Source of the DNA: Neodiprion pinetum
Lineage: Eukaryota > Arthropoda > Insecta > Hymenoptera > Diprionidae
Reading direction: 5' to 3'
NCBI RefSeq assembly: GCF_021155775.2
Contig: NC_060236.1
Location: 11,949,087-12,013,086, forward strand
Length of the DNA stretch: 64,000 nucleotides
Part shown: one piece after another, positions 11,145-22,128 of the stretch
How the letters are laid out: the number at the start of each line of letters is the position of its first letter
Position numbering within the stretch: the stretch's first letter is position 1
Program-made: the position numbers and the translations under genes
Notes under the pieces: model-generated
Seen by the model: the letters and a program-made list of their open reading frames with translations, nothing else
Told to the model about the DNA's origin: nothing
Databases searched by the model: none

Positions 11145-12044
11145 TTAATAAATGATTCCTGCTTCGCGTAGCTCTTCGATAATGGAGATTATTTTGTTAT
11201 TGTGACTCGGATTTCCCGCTGCCTGAGATGCCAGGAGTAAACGAAGACGCTCCACTAACTCGTTTGGATCATCCCAGAAGACGTATTCCGTTTCAACACC
11301 TTGTCGAGTGATCATAGCTTGCGGAAGTAGACCTTTACCCTTTCGGCGAGGTGATGGGAAATAATCCATTAATTCGGCAATGACATTTCTAAATTTGTAA
11401 CTGTTATCGTTTCGAACAGCCCCATCGGATGAGTAATACTTCTTATGCGTGTTCGTTGCGAGGATTATGTTTTTAAAATTTTCCCGATCTCCGGCGCTCA
11501 CAGAAGAACCGTCAGGCTTCTTTTTGAACAAAAGTTCCAGCAAACCCTTCGTTTTCGGGTTACGCGTGTCGCCAATACGAACGTAGTCACTCTCAAAAGA
11601 TATCAACGAATCACCAATCATTAGTCCGTTTGAGAGGTTGCGTACACCGTACACGTTGTCCGATTCGCCTTTTGTCTTCGCATCTCTCATCAGTGCAAAA
11701 TACTCGTCCTCGATTTTCTCGACCGGTGTTTCTACGATTGTTTCATTCCCCGCCGAAGCAAAGGAATCGTCCATTTCCAAGACAGTTTCATTTTTCGTTT
11801 CATTTTTCATCTGCTTTATTTCTTCTTTAATTTCTTCCACCTTTTGTTTGACAGGTTTGGTATCTTTTGTAACATTCACCAGTTCTTGCAAAGGAGTCAC
11901 TACTGGTTTGAAAACGTCACTCAATCTCTGAGTCGTAGATTCCCTGCCCGACTTGGGCAATCTGTGTTTTAGACGGATCGCAGCACTTGCTTCAGCGATC
12001 TGATGTAGGACATCTTTTTGCTTCGAAATTTCAGAGCTCTGCAT
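11145..12044 (-). CDS. DUF8207-like Polinton protein
   Basis: Intact 299-codon frame. The N-terminal 130 residues are charged, Lys/Glu-rich and likely disordered or coiled. From about residue 135 the conserved domain starts: VYGVRNLSNGLMIGDS, then KGLLELLFKKKPD, then a TNTHKKYYSSDG block, and finally VFWDDPNELVERLRLLLASQ and a short C-terminal helix. This architecture is recurrent in arthropod Polintons next to the packaging ATPase. Function is unknown. The domain name is given from memory of the family and should be confirmed by profile search. Confidence 0.72.
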   Translation of the reverse strand: MQSSEISKQKDVLHQIAEASAAIRLKHRLPKSGRESTTQRLSDVFKPVVTPLQELVNVTKDTKPVKQKVEEIKEEIKQMKNETKNETVLEMDDSFASAGNETIVETPVEKIEDEYFALMRDAKTKGESDNVYGVRNLSNGLMIGDSLISFESDYVRIGDTRNPKTKGLLELLFKKKPDGSSVSAGDRENFKNIILATNTHKKYYSSDGAVRNDNSYKFRNVIAELMDYFPSPRRKGKGLLPQAMITRQGVETEYVFWDDPNELVERLRLLLASQAAGNPSHNNKIISIIEELREAGIIY

Positions 12045-12100
12045 GTTGACGCAACTGAGTCTGCAACGCTACTGCGTCTCTCGCTCGAAAACACCAGATT

Positions 12101-12813
12101 TCATTCCTTTTCCAGGCTAACAAAAGAATCGAATCCCCTCCTGTATCGTCCTTCGTTGAGCTCATTGTCTTTGTCGATCACCAGAAACCCGTACTTCTCA
12201 CCGTTCCAGCATGCAGAGCACACACTTTTAAACTCTGTGTGAGACATATCGGTGTTCACATGGTCGTTGTATACGTGTCTCAGGTTCATATCGTCTTGTT
12301 TGAATAACACGAGTAAGTTTACGTTGTCGCGCACGAGATGTTTGGGAATACGCGCGTACGTCTGACAGAGATAGAAACAGTCAACGTCGTGATGTCTACC
12401 CATGCAAAAGTAGGCTCTAATATTGTCCTGCTTCTCGCACGCTACATCGTCAAATATGATCATTGAGTTGGGCCGTGCTTCTTCCGGTGAAATCACTTGC
12501 TCACGCTCGGTAAACGCAAAATACTCCGTATTCTCAACATGGTCCAGCAATTGCTTCAACAATTGGTATTCAGGTTGGTTGAGAGATTTCGAGTAGATGT
12601 GACATTTTTAAATCTGAGTTTGTTGGGATGGGTTATAAGTGTGAGCAACGCATTAGTTTTACCACAATTCGACGGTCCACAGAATATCGCACGTACACTA
12701 TTCGGGAGTAATTCACCGTGCCGTTTGTGCCTTTTGACATTTTGCTTCGAAAGTTTGTCAAAATTCATCACGGGAAGCTTGGTAGGTTGTTTCTCAAACC
12801 GCATCTCGGACAT
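12101..12813 (-). pseudogene. Polinton packaging ATPase (FtsK/HerA-A32 type)
   Basis: Genome-packaging ATPase of the virion module. Walker A is GPSNCGKTN (about residue 46) and Walker B is SMIIFDDV, followed by a CMGRHHDVDCFYLCQTY sensor-type region. The start MSEMRF at 12813 is preceded by a TATA-like stretch near 12827-12836. A single-base frameshift near 12595-12605 splits the gene into 12556-12813 and 12101-12562. The two pieces overlap in different frames and otherwise are intact. It is divergently arranged with the PLA2-domain gene. Only about 65 bp originally separated the two start codons, and the errantivirus now sits there. Confidence 0.9.
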
Positions 12814-12874
12814 GACTGATCGGATTTGCTATAAATACATCGTTTTGAAGCATTTTCCTTCAGTCAACGCACGA

Positions 12875-12878
12875 ACAT
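12875..12878. repeat. errantivirus target duplication ACAT, left
   Basis: ACAT at 12875-12878 recurs at 22495-22498, flanking the two LTRs. Four bases is the usual length for errantiviruses. Confidence 0.88.
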
Positions 12879-13244
12879 TGTCATGCAAATATTGCGCAAC
12901 GATTATATAGGTATTTATATGTTTATTCAAACAGAGAATTGAATGATGATTGATAACAAAAATGGTAAAAGGAAGTGTTAACGTTATATTATATTGAATT
13001 AGACGTGCGTTACGCCTGGAAGCAGTATTGAGACTGCTCACACGGCCTCTCGCCGGGCTCGGCGACAGTGCATATGAAGTGCATAATCGCGTAATTTGAG
13101 CACTGCTGCCGATAAAAAAGCCAAGCGCATAAGGCGGGCTACGCTGCATGATAAATTTTGTATTCATCTAAATAATCCCCGGCATGTTCCTACGAGAGGA
13201 TATAAACTGTTACATTTCATTAGAAATGTTCCAGCTCCATCACA
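12879..13244 (-). repeat. errantivirus 3' LTR
   Basis: 366 bp starting TGTCATGC and ending CATCACA. It holds the last eight or so codons and the stop of env (13220). It is identical to the other LTR except for three substitutions. Confidence 0.93.
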
Positions 13245-15181
13245 TCCCCCGACGAAGACAAAGGCGCGTCTCTGCGGCTTCTGATTTCTCGTAGGATTCT
13301 TTCGTTACTTTTAGCCTGTGTCTCAATCCTGCGTTTTAATTTCCTTCGTTCTACTACTTCCAAAGCAGAGGGATTCCTTTGGCAACAATATCCGGAGAAC
13401 GCCGAGATATAGGTTGGTATATTAAATTTCCACAGCAAGAGTAGAATAGACAAGACGGATATCGTTCCAGAAACGGCAGCTATTGATGGGATCCCTATAC
13501 CTTTGAAGTTAGCCCATGTATTGTTGACCCGAAGGGTCGCTTCGTTATTCGCGAGGACACTCTCAAGGTCTAAAATGGCTTGTCCTTGATCCTTGAGGGT
13601 ATCCAAGTTAATCACGTGATGCAATACAATTTCCCGGCCTGTTACAAATTTGTTTAGCGGGGAAATGGTATCTGCATGTATTTCTGTTGATTGAGAAGTC
13701 ATATGTTCTACGATTAATTTGACTCGCGTTTTCAAAGTTTGAAGTTCGCAGCTCTGATTCGTGGTTATCAGGGATGGCTTGGTGATTTGAATAATAAAAG
13801 TCTGCATTGAAGCGCATGTTATGGTTACCTCAATTGGCTTCGAAGGTAGGATTATTTGCGATCCCTGCGTTCTTATGTAAGCAATATCTGTGACGAGAAA
13901 ACGACTCAGAGTGCATCCTCGTGGTATGGGATCAGTTATTTTCTCACAAAGTTCAATAGTATCGTTGCGATGTCCCACATCGCGGTAATCACCAATGAAA
14001 TAATCGGTTATCTGTTTCAGTTGAGAAAATGTGACTTCTCTTATAAAATTCTTACGTACTAATTTCAAAGCATATGTTGGGTTTAGCGTTACATAAGTGT
14101 GATTTATTCTTACGGGTACCGGGGTATTCTGAATTATTACCCAAGGTTCCTTTTCTAAGTAAGGCACTGTGAGTATATAGATAAGTTTGCCTTTATCTGT
14201 GGTTATAGTTAAATCACTTATTTTAATAAACTTCTCGTAATTTTCCTCTTTGATAGGTATTAGTGTCTTTTTGTCATTGGCGTCGAAAGCTTGAAGAGCT
14301 GTCATAAGCTCCTTTGGAGTAAAAAGGGTGTTATCGATGATACCATGCCTTCCTAATTGTACGGCAGTCATTACCAGGTCGATCAGTCTTTGCAGTTCCT
14401 TAATTTCAAATAAACTTAGAGTTATAGCTTCCATGTATTCCTGATAAGCAAGCGTTTCGTTACCTTTTATTTTTAATGATTCTAATTGTCCCCATACAGT
14501 TTCCAAAGAGTGTTTAAGTTTGAGCTGATTTGTATTCAAGATATTAATTTGGACTTGATTGATGTGCAAGGACCTGGTTACCACAAGATTTAGAGTGTCC
14601 GTTACATTTTTTAGTGAGGCTAGATTCCCATTAATTATTTCCAAATCATCCGCGTCAGCAGTTCCATAGATTGATTTTTGGATTGTTCCTAAAAAGTTAA
14701 ACATTCCTCTTTTCGGTCTGATGTTTGGCGTGAGATAAGATTTCCTTAGGGGATACATTTCATTTGCCAGACCCGTCAGAAGGACGTGTTTTCCAAATAC
14801 CGCCTCAGCTTCGCGCGAGGCTTCGTAAGTAACATCGCTCGACGCGAGCGCTTTCGGAGTACTTGTTTTGGTTCCGTGGGATTGAGATTCCCTTAATTTA
14901 GAGGGGCGGCGCGTCATTTGAAGAATAGGCGCACCCAAGTCTAAAATGACCTCCAAAATATTCTTGTGTGACGAGGCACGGGCAAATTCTAAATCTAAAG
15001 CGTCCAGGGCGGACTGGGCGAGGGATCGCTGACCAGGGTTCCAATGGTCCAGATAGGTATCCCGTATCGTCTGGAGGCCTCCGAGTTTGTCGTGAATGTC
15101 GAGTAATGGTTTGGTGAACCCACTTGCGTCAATGGATTGGAATATCTTCCATCTTTCCTGGTACATGTATACTTTGCCCAC
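13220..15181 (-). CDS. env: errantivirus envelope (baculovirus F-like fusion protein)
   Basis: Intact frame of 653 codons from the ATG at 15181, and open further upstream to a splice acceptor at 15248. A furin-type site RPKR lies at residues 155-158, directly followed by a hydrophobic fusion-peptide-like GMFNFLGTIQKS. A single membrane anchor spans about residues 561-590 (GIPSIAAVSGTISVLSILLL). The basic cytoplasmic tail ends inside the LTR. No signal peptide is visible in this frame. In errantiviruses Env is made from a spliced RNA, so the leader may come from an upstream exon or be lost. Several NxT/NxS sites fit a glycoprotein. Confidence 0.88.
   Translation of the reverse strand: MGKVYMYQERWKIFQSIDASGFTKPLLDIHDKLGGLQTIRDTYLDHWNPGQRSLAQSALDALDLEFARASSHKNILEVILDLGAPILQMTRRPSKLRESQSHGTKTSTPKALASSDVTYEASREAEAVFGKHVLLTGLANEMYPLRKSYLTPNIRPKRGMFNFLGTIQKSIYGTADADDLEIINGNLASLKNVTDTLNLVVTRSLHINQVQINILNTNQLKLKHSLETVWGQLESLKIKGNETLAYQEYMEAITLSLFEIKELQRLIDLVMTAVQLGRHGIIDNTLFTPKELMTALQAFDANDKKTLIPIKEENYEKFIKISDLTITTDKGKLIYILTVPYLEKEPWVIIQNTPVPVRINHTYVTLNPTYALKLVRKNFIREVTFSQLKQITDYFIGDYRDVGHRNDTIELCEKITDPIPRGCTLSRFLVTDIAYIRTQGSQIILPSKPIEVTITCASMQTFIIQITKPSLITTNQSCELQTLKTRVKLIVEHMTSQSTEIHADTISPLNKFVTGREIVLHHVINLDTLKDQGQAILDLESVLANNEATLRVNNTWANFKGIGIPSIAAVSGTISVLSILLLLWKFNIPTYISAFSGYCCQRNPSALEVVERRKLKRRIETQAKSNERILREIRSRRDAPLSSSGDVMELEHF
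13245..13253 (-). promoter_or_regulatory. polypurine tract of the errantivirus
   Basis: Read on the minus strand, GTCGGGGGA directly abuts the 3' LTR. This purine run is the expected plus-strand primer site. It is short, and lies inside the env coding frame. Confidence 0.55.
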
Positions 15182-15246
15182 TTCCTCCTGGAGTAAAGTC
15201 CCATTGATAACTGAGACATCGAAGTAGGCTAGGGACAGACTGCTAC

Positions 15247-15262
15247 ACCTATAACAAAAGAA
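15247..15262 (-). promoter_or_regulatory. candidate splice acceptor for env mRNA
   Basis: On the minus strand CTTTTGTTATAG precedes position 15248, a pyrimidine-rich acceptor just downstream of the pol stop (15272). From here the env frame is open without interruption, with one leftover base completing a split codon. Errantivirus env is known to be expressed from a spliced transcript. Confidence 0.5.
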
Positions 15263-15271
15263 ACTTAGACT

Positions 15272-18200
15272 CTATTCCGTGGAGATCCAATCGTTACCCT
15301 GAACCCGTTTGAGTTTAATTCTAGGGATTGGATCGTTTTCCCTTGGTCCGGTGTCGTATTCGTAGTACGGTTTGGTATTATTCAGATGGGTCTTCCAATA
15401 AGACGCTGTGGAATCATCCGCGGTTTTCTTGTAAGTGATATTTCCTTTTTGTTCGTTGATCTCGACGACGACGAATGGTCCATTCCAAATCCTTTCCAAG
15501 GCGTTCTGTCGCGTATGGTTCTTGATCATTACTTTATCTCCCACTTGATATAAAGGAGTTTGTCGTCGTGTTCCTTGGTCCACTTGTTTTTGGTTTTTCT
15601 CTCTGGATTTGGTAAGCCAGACCAGAGCTTTCTCGAACCGTTCCTCCCATTTTCGTATCCACAACATTTTCTTACTAATCACGGTTTCCAATCGGTTTTC
15701 GCGGCAACCGTCAGGATTGTTGGCTTCGTGACAGAACATGAGGTTGTGAGGCGTTTCACCTGTTGATTGATGAACGGAAGTGTTATAGGCACGTGCCATT
15801 TCTATTAAAACCTTGTCCCAAGTGTGTATTCTCTCTTTGCAGGCAGTTCGAATATAGTCTTTCAAGACACCATGCATTTGTTCTATAGAGCCGTTCGACT
15901 GCGGGTGATATGCAGTTGTGGTGATATGTTTGATATTATAGTGTTCGAGAAAGGAATCGGTCAGCTCGTTACAAAACTCCTTTCCCATGTCCGTCAAGAT
16001 TACTTTGGGGCACCCGAAGTTACCTATCCAGTACTCTGATAGAGCCTTGATAACTTCTGTCGCGGTTTTGTTCGTAAGTGGGGCACATTTAATGAATTTA
16101 GTTATTGAATCCTGCATCGTGAGGATATATCGGTGTTTATTCCAAGATTCGACCGGAGGTCCGACGATATCTATTGAAATTTGATCGTTAGGTTTTTCAG
16201 CAAAGGTTTCGAAGAGAATAGCGGGTGATTTCATTTGTATCCTTTCCTTTTTATACATCTGACACGTGGGGCATGCCTGGATAAAGGAATTGACATCATT
16301 CTCCATACGTGACCATACGGCCGTTTCTTTTACTCGGTCAATTGTTTTTGCTAGGCCGAAGTGTCCATTGATGTCGTTGTGAGCGCTGGCCATGATTTCT
16401 TTCTGTTGCTGTTTGTTAGGCACATCCTTTCCTGTCAAGCAAAATGATATGTCTGCACCTGAGTCCTGACGTATCCTCTTGAGATCTTCAATGATCGAAT
16501 TGGTTTCTTCTTTGGTGGTTTTCTTAGGGTCAATCCAGAAGTATATCTTTTCGTACCTTTTCGGATGAATATAGTTTCTGAGTTTCTCACGTCTATCAGT
16601 CTGATTCTTTGGTATAATCAGGGTGTTGTCAGAGGCATCCTTTTCTTCTAGGGTAATCTTCACCCATTTGCCGTCTTCCCCTTTTTGATTTCGGTTGGGA
16701 ACGAGTTTGACGTGAGATTCTGTTCTGCCTGTTGTAAGTGATAATCTCTCGATGTCAATGTGGCGTGCGGCAATATGGTGGACCCACTTGGGATTCTTAT
16801 CAATGGGTGTGATTTCGTATAGTCCCTTTTCCAATTCGGTGAGTTTTCCGAAGATCTCTTCCTTTGTGCGAAAGACTCTAGATAACTCATCCGCTACTAC
16901 GTTACTTTTTCCCGAAACATGTTCTATCAGGAATGAGTATTCCTCCAATCTTAGTCTCCAACGCAGCAGGCGTTGACTGGGGTCTACGCAATTTTTCAGC
17001 CATACGAGTGCACGATGATCGGTGCGGATGATGAAGGGTTTATCCGGTGTATTGAGCAAATATACTCTCAGTCTCTTGACGGCCCATACAACAGCAAGCA
17101 TCTCCTTCTCCGTCGTACTGTAATTCCTTTCCGCATCATTCAGGGTTCGAGATAAGAAATATATGGGGTGGCCGTCTTGAGATAGTACCGCTCCAATTCC
17201 ATCGTTTGACGCGTCGGTGGTTACGACGTATTGTTCAGCTGGGTCTGATCTCACAAGTATCGGTGGTGTGACCAACTTTTCTTTCAGGGTTTCGAAGGCT
17301 TCTTGGCAGGCTGCTGACCAATCCTATGGGATGTCCTTTCTTGTTAACCTTGTTAATGGTTTCGCTAACATTGAATAGTTTTGTATGAACTTTCGGTAAT
17401 ACCCCGTCAAACCAAGGAAGGATCGAATCGTCTTAACGTTGACTGGAACGGGTAATTGTTGTATCGCTCTGGTCTTTTCCGGATCTGGTTTGCTTCCTTC
17501 GTCAGTGATGACATATCCGAGGTATCTCACTTCAGTTTTCATGAAGGCGCACTTCTCTGGCTGGAGTTTCAAGTTACATTGTCTTAAACGCTGAAATACG
17601 GTTCTTACATTTCGATGGTGTTCTTCCTCCGTTTCACCAAAAATTATTACGTCATCAATGTAGACGCAACAGATCTTCTGATTCAATCCTCTCAGCGCAT
17701 CGTTCATCATGCGTTGGAAGGTCGCAGGAGCGTTCTGTAATCCGAAAGGCATTCGTTGGTATTCGAAATGCCCGTCGGGGGTTGAGAAGGCAGTGTATTT
17801 CTTGGAGTCAGTAGCCATGTTGATCTGGTGGAATCCTGCGGCCATGTCGACAGTAGTAAAGAACTTGGCCCTTCCCATGTGATCGAGTAAATCCTCGATT
17901 ATTGGTATCGGATAAGAATCCTGAACGGTAAGTTCATTAATCTTCCTGAAATCGATCACAATTCTATACTTGGGCTTTCCGTCGGGGCCCAGTTTTTTGG
18001 GTACAACCCAAACTGGCGAGTTGTATGGCGACTCGGATTCCGTTATTATTCCTTGTTTCAACATTTTCTCTACTCCCTCTTTCACAACCTGCTGGTGCAG
18101 CTGTGGAGCACGGAAACTTTTCACATTTACAATGCGTTGGGGGTCTGACAACTCGATGCGATGTTCAGTCATTGAAGTTCCATTGACCATGTCTTCCTCC

Positions 18201-18886
18201 TGTAAGGCAAAGATATCGCTGAAATACTGAAGAATACTCCAAATTTCTTTTTGGTACTCCTCCGGTAGGTGTTTCAAGTCGACAGTATGTTGGAGCGCCT
18301 GCTCTCTTTCGTCACGTGGTTGTTGCCATACACCCGGGGTTGACATACTCTTTACTCGGTGGACTTGGACGTTCTCCAGTCCGAGCTCGATATCTTCGTC
18401 TTCAGCGGTGGTGATGATTCCATAAGCCGTACCATGATTGTTCGTGTGTACAATCTGCACCGGGATATTTTCCATAGGCATTCCGTCTTTATAGACCATG
18501 CGTAACATGAGATCGAGATTCTTTTCGTCGGTATCGATGGCAATTTTGTTCACCGAATTTGGTTTAAATCGAATTTTTCGGTCGCTACTAAGGTGGTGTA
18601 TCTTATTCTTCAGGGTGAGCGTCGAGGCATTCAACTGGAAATCTCGCCTCCTCATAAACGGGTTTCCCATGATTCCATCTTCTTCGTCAGGCAGATAATC
18701 GTCTGGTATAATGACGAATTCGTCCTTTAGCCCCATGTGAGTTAGTACAGCAATTTCATTCGCGGAATTTAGCGCTTTGCCAGTCTTAAAGGAAATTTTG
18801 CGTTTGATAATTGGACAAATTTGTTTATCCGATGGATAAATAACCTTCCGTTTTATGAGGTTTATTGATGCACCTGTATCGACCAT
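15272..18886 (-). pseudogene. pol: errantivirus pol: protease, reverse transcriptase, RNase H, integrase
   Basis: One frame of about 1,200 codons broken by a single TAG at 17324-17326, with no frameshift. Protease DTGASINLI is at the start. The RT has YIDDVIIFG (usually Y-x-DD), FRKINELTVQD and PFGLQNAPATFQRMM. RNase H has TTDASNDGIGAVLSQ and TDHRALVWL. The integrase has a zinc region (H-x3-H near 16360, CPTCQMY near 16260) and a triad in ISIDIVGPP, ILTDMGKEF and NGSIEQMHG, then a GPF-type tail (WNGPFVVVE). Upstream of the protease, the pol frame has a TAA near 18904, between the gag stop and DTGAS. Expression would normally need a frameshift near the gag end, and this TAA would block it. Confidence 0.93.
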
Positions 18887-18921
18887 AAGGGCTACTCCTT
18901 ACTTTGTTTCTCCAAATTTTA

Positions 18922-21450
18922 TTACAGCACACTGTAGTAACCCCTGTGAAACTGAACATACACGGGCTCCTGTTGGCACTCGTCCTCTAGTTCGTCCTCC
19001 TGTCCCTTTATTTCCTCTTCCTCTGACTGGAGTTGCTCTGACGTGCAATTGACTTGGTCGTTGGGCGGTTTGTCTTTGAGGCTGGCGTTTTGAAAATTTG
19101 CGTCTCGCTTATTGCCGTTAGGATTAGGGCGTTGGTCGTTCTGTGGTCGGCGCGGAGCGTAGCAGTTCCGGCTGTAGTGTCCTCTGGTTCCGCAATTATG
19201 ACATACTGCTTGTTGTTCATGGGCGGTCCGATGTGTGTTACAGGTGTGGCATTCACATCTCTGGAGTTCTTTATCTTCATCTTGTTCCGCTTCATCGTGG
19301 TGGTGGACAGACGCTGGTGGTCGAGGAGTTGACCTTGGCGAGTTCGTCGAGGTTCTTTGTTGTACCTGGAATCTTCGCGTATCTGATGCGCTGCCTGGCC
19401 CGTAAATTTGGGACTTGTTCCAAAACGTGGGTTCCGAGGCTGTGTCGTTACTGTTCATCAGCTGTTGTTGATGCATTCGGAAATTCAATTCCTCGCCTTC
19501 GGCTTCTTTCGCGGCCTTCTGGGCTTCTAGTAACTTGAAGTACTGACGGTTTTTGACTTGATGGAATATCCTCGGATTAAGTCCATATAGATAGTACTGG
19601 CACACTCTATTTTCGAGGTCTTGAAGATTAGGATCGATGTTCGCTCGTAGTTGTTGATTCGAGAAGGCAGCTACGAGGTCTTGGTAGATCTGATTGAATT
19701 TGAGATTGTAGGCGTCCACAGTGTCGCCCTTTTGGCCTGTTCTGCCAAGCTCCATTTCCAATGTGGTGGCACTTTTCTCGACAATAACGGCTGATCTTAT
19801 GACTTCGAGTAAAGTTGGGATTGTACGAGGTCTCCTCTGGTTGATGGTCTTCTGAAGAGCTCCTCCTGTCTTCAAGCTGATTACCATGCTCAAAAACGGG
19901 AAACGTTGGGTTGGCATAACTACCATATCGGCGGCTTTTACTTGCATGATCCAAGCGTGTACGTCTTCGCCTGCTTTTCCTTCCGGTCTGCAATCAATCA
20001 TCTTGATGGCTTGAAACGCGGGTAGGAAATCTTGGATCGCATAGGGCTCGTCCGCTGGGCGATTTGGTTCTCCGGGGTATCTTCCGGCAGCATCGGGGCG
20101 TAGGCTGACATCATTCAAGTAAGCTTCCGTTCGTGCATACGGGCCTGGGTCTCTTGGATTCCGAGGGGGAAACACGTCTCGGGGTGGCGCAGTTGCCGGT
20201 AGTTGAATTCTTGTTTGGTTTCTTCGCGCAAGTTCCTCAATGTTTCTCATTATCTCTTGCTGTTGGCGTAAAGCTTCGGGATCACTCAGCAACTGGGACA
20301 TACTGAACGTCACAGTGTCCGGACGACGATGTGGTAAAGTAGCAGACATTTCCAAGGCTCTTCGAAGTTCATCCTCTTCTTGCTGTTCTAGACGACGACG
20401 CGGGACGTTGTTACGGGTATTGCTACCAGTACCTCGTGGGATTTCGTGATCCGTCGGACCATTAGGCCACTGTGGACTAGGCCTTGGTGTAAGGCGTACG
20501 TTCGGCATCCGTGATAAACGTCGGCTTTCCTCGAGAACGCGTTGCAGTGTCGAATCCGTATCCGACAAGATATCATGGTTTACATTGGCTCGCGCGGTGG
20601 AGAATCGGTCGTTTTCTAATGAGCGATTTTGGTGAAGGATCGGTACTGCCATCGCATTTATACCTTGATGGTCCGAGTCTGAATTGGCTGGGGAGCCCAC
20701 CTCATTGATGCGCGGTGTCGGTGGCAGCAATCGGTTTTGAGCGAGCCCGTATAATGCCGAGTAACGTGGTGGGTTTGTTACGATTGAGGGAGCTATCTGA
20801 GAAGGACCTTCCACCTCTGATTCAACGAGACGCGCGGTATCTAGTTGAATTCGCGGTATCGCTCCGGTATGGTTTCCGGGCGGTCTCAAAATATTAGAAA
20901 CATTCGGATCATCGCTGGTTGCTAAGCGATAATAGTTATTGATTGCTTCTCGATTGGTATTACTATTTGTAAGAGCTTCCTCTTGACGGTTTTCTTCGGT
21001 TAATTGGTTATTCGGTTGTTGCATTTCCCGAAACATTTGGTTGGTGACGCTTTCAAGCGTGTCTTCGGGACGCGGAACTGTTTCAGAGTTTCGATTTATT
21101 TCCACATTATTGCGACGAATGAAGTCGTGTTCACGGCGTTCTTGATTTCTCAATTGAATAAAACGGGTAACCTCTTCTATAGGCAAATCTTCGCGGCGAG
21201 CAAGTTGACGCGCAGTTAACCTCTCTCCGTTTAATTGCTCTAGACCAAGACGGTATCTGCCCATTGCAGTTAAATCATTACGTTCGGTGGCTTCTTGTAG
21301 CCTATTCACAAGCTGAGTCATTTGGTTCGTCAAATCCCAAAATCTCTCTTCAAACCGGGATTCAGAAGTGACGGATTGTCCATCTTCTGCAGTCTCAACA
21401 ATAGTGGGAGGTACTGCCGATCTCCGGTCATTGTTTTCGTTCACGTCCAT
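18922..21450 (-). CDS. gag: errantivirus gag
   Basis: Intact 842-codon frame starting MDVNENNDRR. The first 450 residues are Asn/Arg/Gln-rich and low in recognisable structure. The middle part (about residues 490-680) is the capsid-like helical region. A CCHC zinc knuckle, CHNCGTRGHYSRNC, lies near residue 748, followed by an acidic tail (SEEEEIKGQEDELEDE). This frame ends 35 nt before the protease ATG-like codon of pol. It is longer than Drosophila gypsy Gag (about 450 residues) because of the N-terminal extension. Confidence 0.9.
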   Translation of the reverse strand: MDVNENNDRRSAVPPTIVETAEDGQSVTSESRFEERFWDLTNQMTQLVNRLQEATERNDLTAMGRYRLGLEQLNGERLTARQLARREDLPIEEVTRFIQLRNQERREHDFIRRNNVEINRNSETVPRPEDTLESVTNQMFREMQQPNNQLTEENRQEEALTNSNTNREAINNYYRLATSDDPNVSNILRPPGNHTGAIPRIQLDTARLVESEVEGPSQIAPSIVTNPPRYSALYGLAQNRLLPPTPRINEVGSPANSDSDHQGINAMAVPILHQNRSLENDRFSTARANVNHDILSDTDSTLQRVLEESRRLSRMPNVRLTPRPSPQWPNGPTDHEIPRGTGSNTRNNVPRRRLEQQEEDELRRALEMSATLPHRRPDTVTFSMSQLLSDPEALRQQQEIMRNIEELARRNQTRIQLPATAPPRDVFPPRNPRDPGPYARTEAYLNDVSLRPDAAGRYPGEPNRPADEPYAIQDFLPAFQAIKMIDCRPEGKAGEDVHAWIMQVKAADMVVMPTQRFPFLSMVISLKTGGALQKTINQRRPRTIPTLLEVIRSAVIVEKSATTLEMELGRTGQKGDTVDAYNLKFNQIYQDLVAAFSNQQLRANIDPNLQDLENRVCQYYLYGLNPRIFHQVKNRQYFKLLEAQKAAKEAEGEELNFRMHQQQLMNSNDTASEPTFWNKSQIYGPGSASDTRRFQVQQRTSTNSPRSTPRPPASVHHHDEAEQDEDKELQRCECHTCNTHRTAHEQQAVCHNCGTRGHYSRNCYAPRRPQNDQRPNPNGNKRDANFQNASLKDKPPNDQVNCTSEQLQSEEEEIKGQEDELEDECQQEPVYVQFHRGYYSVL

Positions 21451-21859
21451 TGTGAATTTATTTTTTAAATTTACCTTGAGTCAAGCTTTGACTTTATTTA
21501 TTTGAATGATTCAAGTTTGACCATCAAATTCTTAGTTTCGATCACGATTTGTCCTTCGATAAGTTTATGGTGACTCGAGTAAGTAACAAAATGCTTGTAC
21601 TTACGCTAGGAGTAGCCAAATTGAGGTGTGAAGCATCACACTCGAAGATCGTGGTAGCCGTCGGTACGAGGCTTCGATGTCCTGGAGTCTCTGACAGGCA
21701 CCGGGGGCAAGAATATAAGAGCGGTTCGAGTCTCGATGTCCTTATTCTCACTTCACTTCACTTGGATGGTTTAAACGCGAAGTTTATTGTATCTAAGGAG
21801 TGCAGAATTTTATACTTGCTTCCTTTCCAATAAATACACAAGTTCACTATAGGAATTGT

Positions 21860-21960
21860 CCAGTGTAGAATCAGGCGGTCTACACTCAGTCCCTGGTTAT
21901 CAAGCGGTCTACACGCAGTCCTTGATTGTCTACGCAAGGCGGCCTTTTACTCTATCCCTT
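21860..21960. repeat. short tandem repeats in the errantivirus leader
   Basis: Three imperfect units of about 30 bp share the core gcggtctacacTcagtccctgg-like pattern between the primer site and gag. Function unknown; leader repeats of this type are common in Gypsy elements. Confidence 0.5.
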
Positions 21961-22105
21961 GCTAGGTACAATTCGTAATAATTACTTATAAACGCGTAGC
22001 CGAAGGTTCGCGCGTGAATTTATTGGGCTTACGCACTCACTTCCAAAATTCGTCACTATGATCCGGCCGTTTGATACGCGCGCCGCGTTCGTTGGTTTAA
22101 ACCGG

Positions 22106-22124
22106 ATCCTGGCAAGGATCGCCA
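22106..22124 (-). promoter_or_regulatory. errantivirus primer binding site
   Basis: Four bases after the 5' LTR (on the minus strand) comes TGGCGATCCTTGCCAGGAT. It begins with TGG, the complement of tRNA CCA, and would pair with a tRNA ending CAAGGATCGCCA. This looks like an Arg-type acceptor, but the tRNA identity is not certain. Confidence 0.6.
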
Positions 22125-22128
22125 AATT

